The notes under the pieces are model-generated. The model worked only from the letters and a program-made list of their open reading frames with translations, had not been told where the DNA came from and did not search any database. A stretch of DNA of 17,082 bases from Actinomycetes bacterium (lineage in GTDB: Bacteria; Bacillota_I; Bacilli_A; RF39; UBA660), in the NCBI GenBank assembly GCA_021152765.1, contig JAGKUT010000003.1:1-17082 (forward strand). Direction: 5' to 3'. Positions 16,992 to 17,082 of this stretch are shown one piece after another (position 1 is the stretch's first letter; the number at the start of each line of letters is the position of its first letter). The position numbers were made by a program, and so were the translations under genes.

Positions 16992-17082
16992 TCACAACCA
17001 CTTTAGGGTGACGGAAAAAAGCCTGTCCACATTGATTAAGCAATCAATATATGATATAATTTTCTTGGAAACAAAAGATAAA
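16992..17082 (+). promoter_or_regulatory. Non-coding right edge with a promoter reading out of the window
   Basis: TTGATT (17032-17037), a 17-base spacer and TATAAT (17055-17060) preceded by TG (17052-17053) make a good sigma-A promoter for a gene beyond the window. A perfect inverted repeat, ATTGATT-AAGC-AATCAAT (17031-17048), covers the -35 and could be an operator. Bases 16992-17030 contain a GGTGACGG...GCCTGTCC segment with only imperfect pairing and no ORF. Confidence 0.55.

Noticed and set aside
16789..17082. tRNA gene or known riboswitch in the 3' non-coding stretch
   Set aside because: No acceptor/T-loop pattern (GTTCGA-type) with matching arms and no recognisable riboswitch core were found.

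Overview
The window comes from a very AT-rich, low-GC Gram-positive bacterium of the class Bacilli. It carries a delta subunit of RNA polymerase (rpoE), a MurC with the GIKGSGMS nucleotide-binding motif usual in Bacilli, and an hrcA-grpE-dnaK-dnaJ heat-shock cluster behind CIRCE operators. No in-frame TGA is read through and Trp is TGG, so the code is standard. MurC and a VanZ-like protein imply a cell wall. The extreme A-richness of the coding strand and the heavy use of ATA for Ile recall uncultured gut Bacilli (RF39 or Erysipelotrichia-like), but that placement is inference. All genes lie on the + strand.

Bases 1-4242 hold housekeeping genes: the tail of a DUF1934-like gene, argS, rpoE (delta), murC and a VanZ-family membrane protein. 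From rpoE on, each gene ends in a compact intrinsic terminator whose stem overlaps or abuts its stop codon. Bases 4243-5205 hold a dinD-family gene broken by a one-base frameshift. Bases 5230-11893 are the heat-shock operon: two CIRCE-like operators around one promoter, then hrcA, grpE, dnaK, the M3 peptidase gene pepF and dnaJ, closed by a strong terminator. GrpE carries an N-terminal extension with 19 cysteines in mostly CxC-x3 repeats, which looks like a metallothionein-type domain fused to the nucleotide exchange factor. A membrane-anchored zinc-ribbon protein of unknown function follows.

From about base 12.62 kb codon use changes (T-ending codons and ATT for Ile rather than ATA) and the content becomes accessory: a small VOC/glyoxalase-fold protein, a PadR-type regulator, a tetracycline ribosomal protection gene closely resembling tet(44), and an IS110-family transposase whose N-terminus, including the first catalytic Asp, is missing. 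The last 294 bases have no gene but contain a terminator-like hairpin, an extended -10 promoter, a set of hairpins that may be a small structured RNA, and a good promoter reading out of the window.

The HrcA/CIRCE circuit probably controls chaperones and PepF together, so that refolding and peptide clearance rise jointly. The accessory block probably arrived as a resistance module with PadR as a candidate local regulator, since the gene lacks the long attenuator leader typical of tet(M)/tet(O)-type genes.
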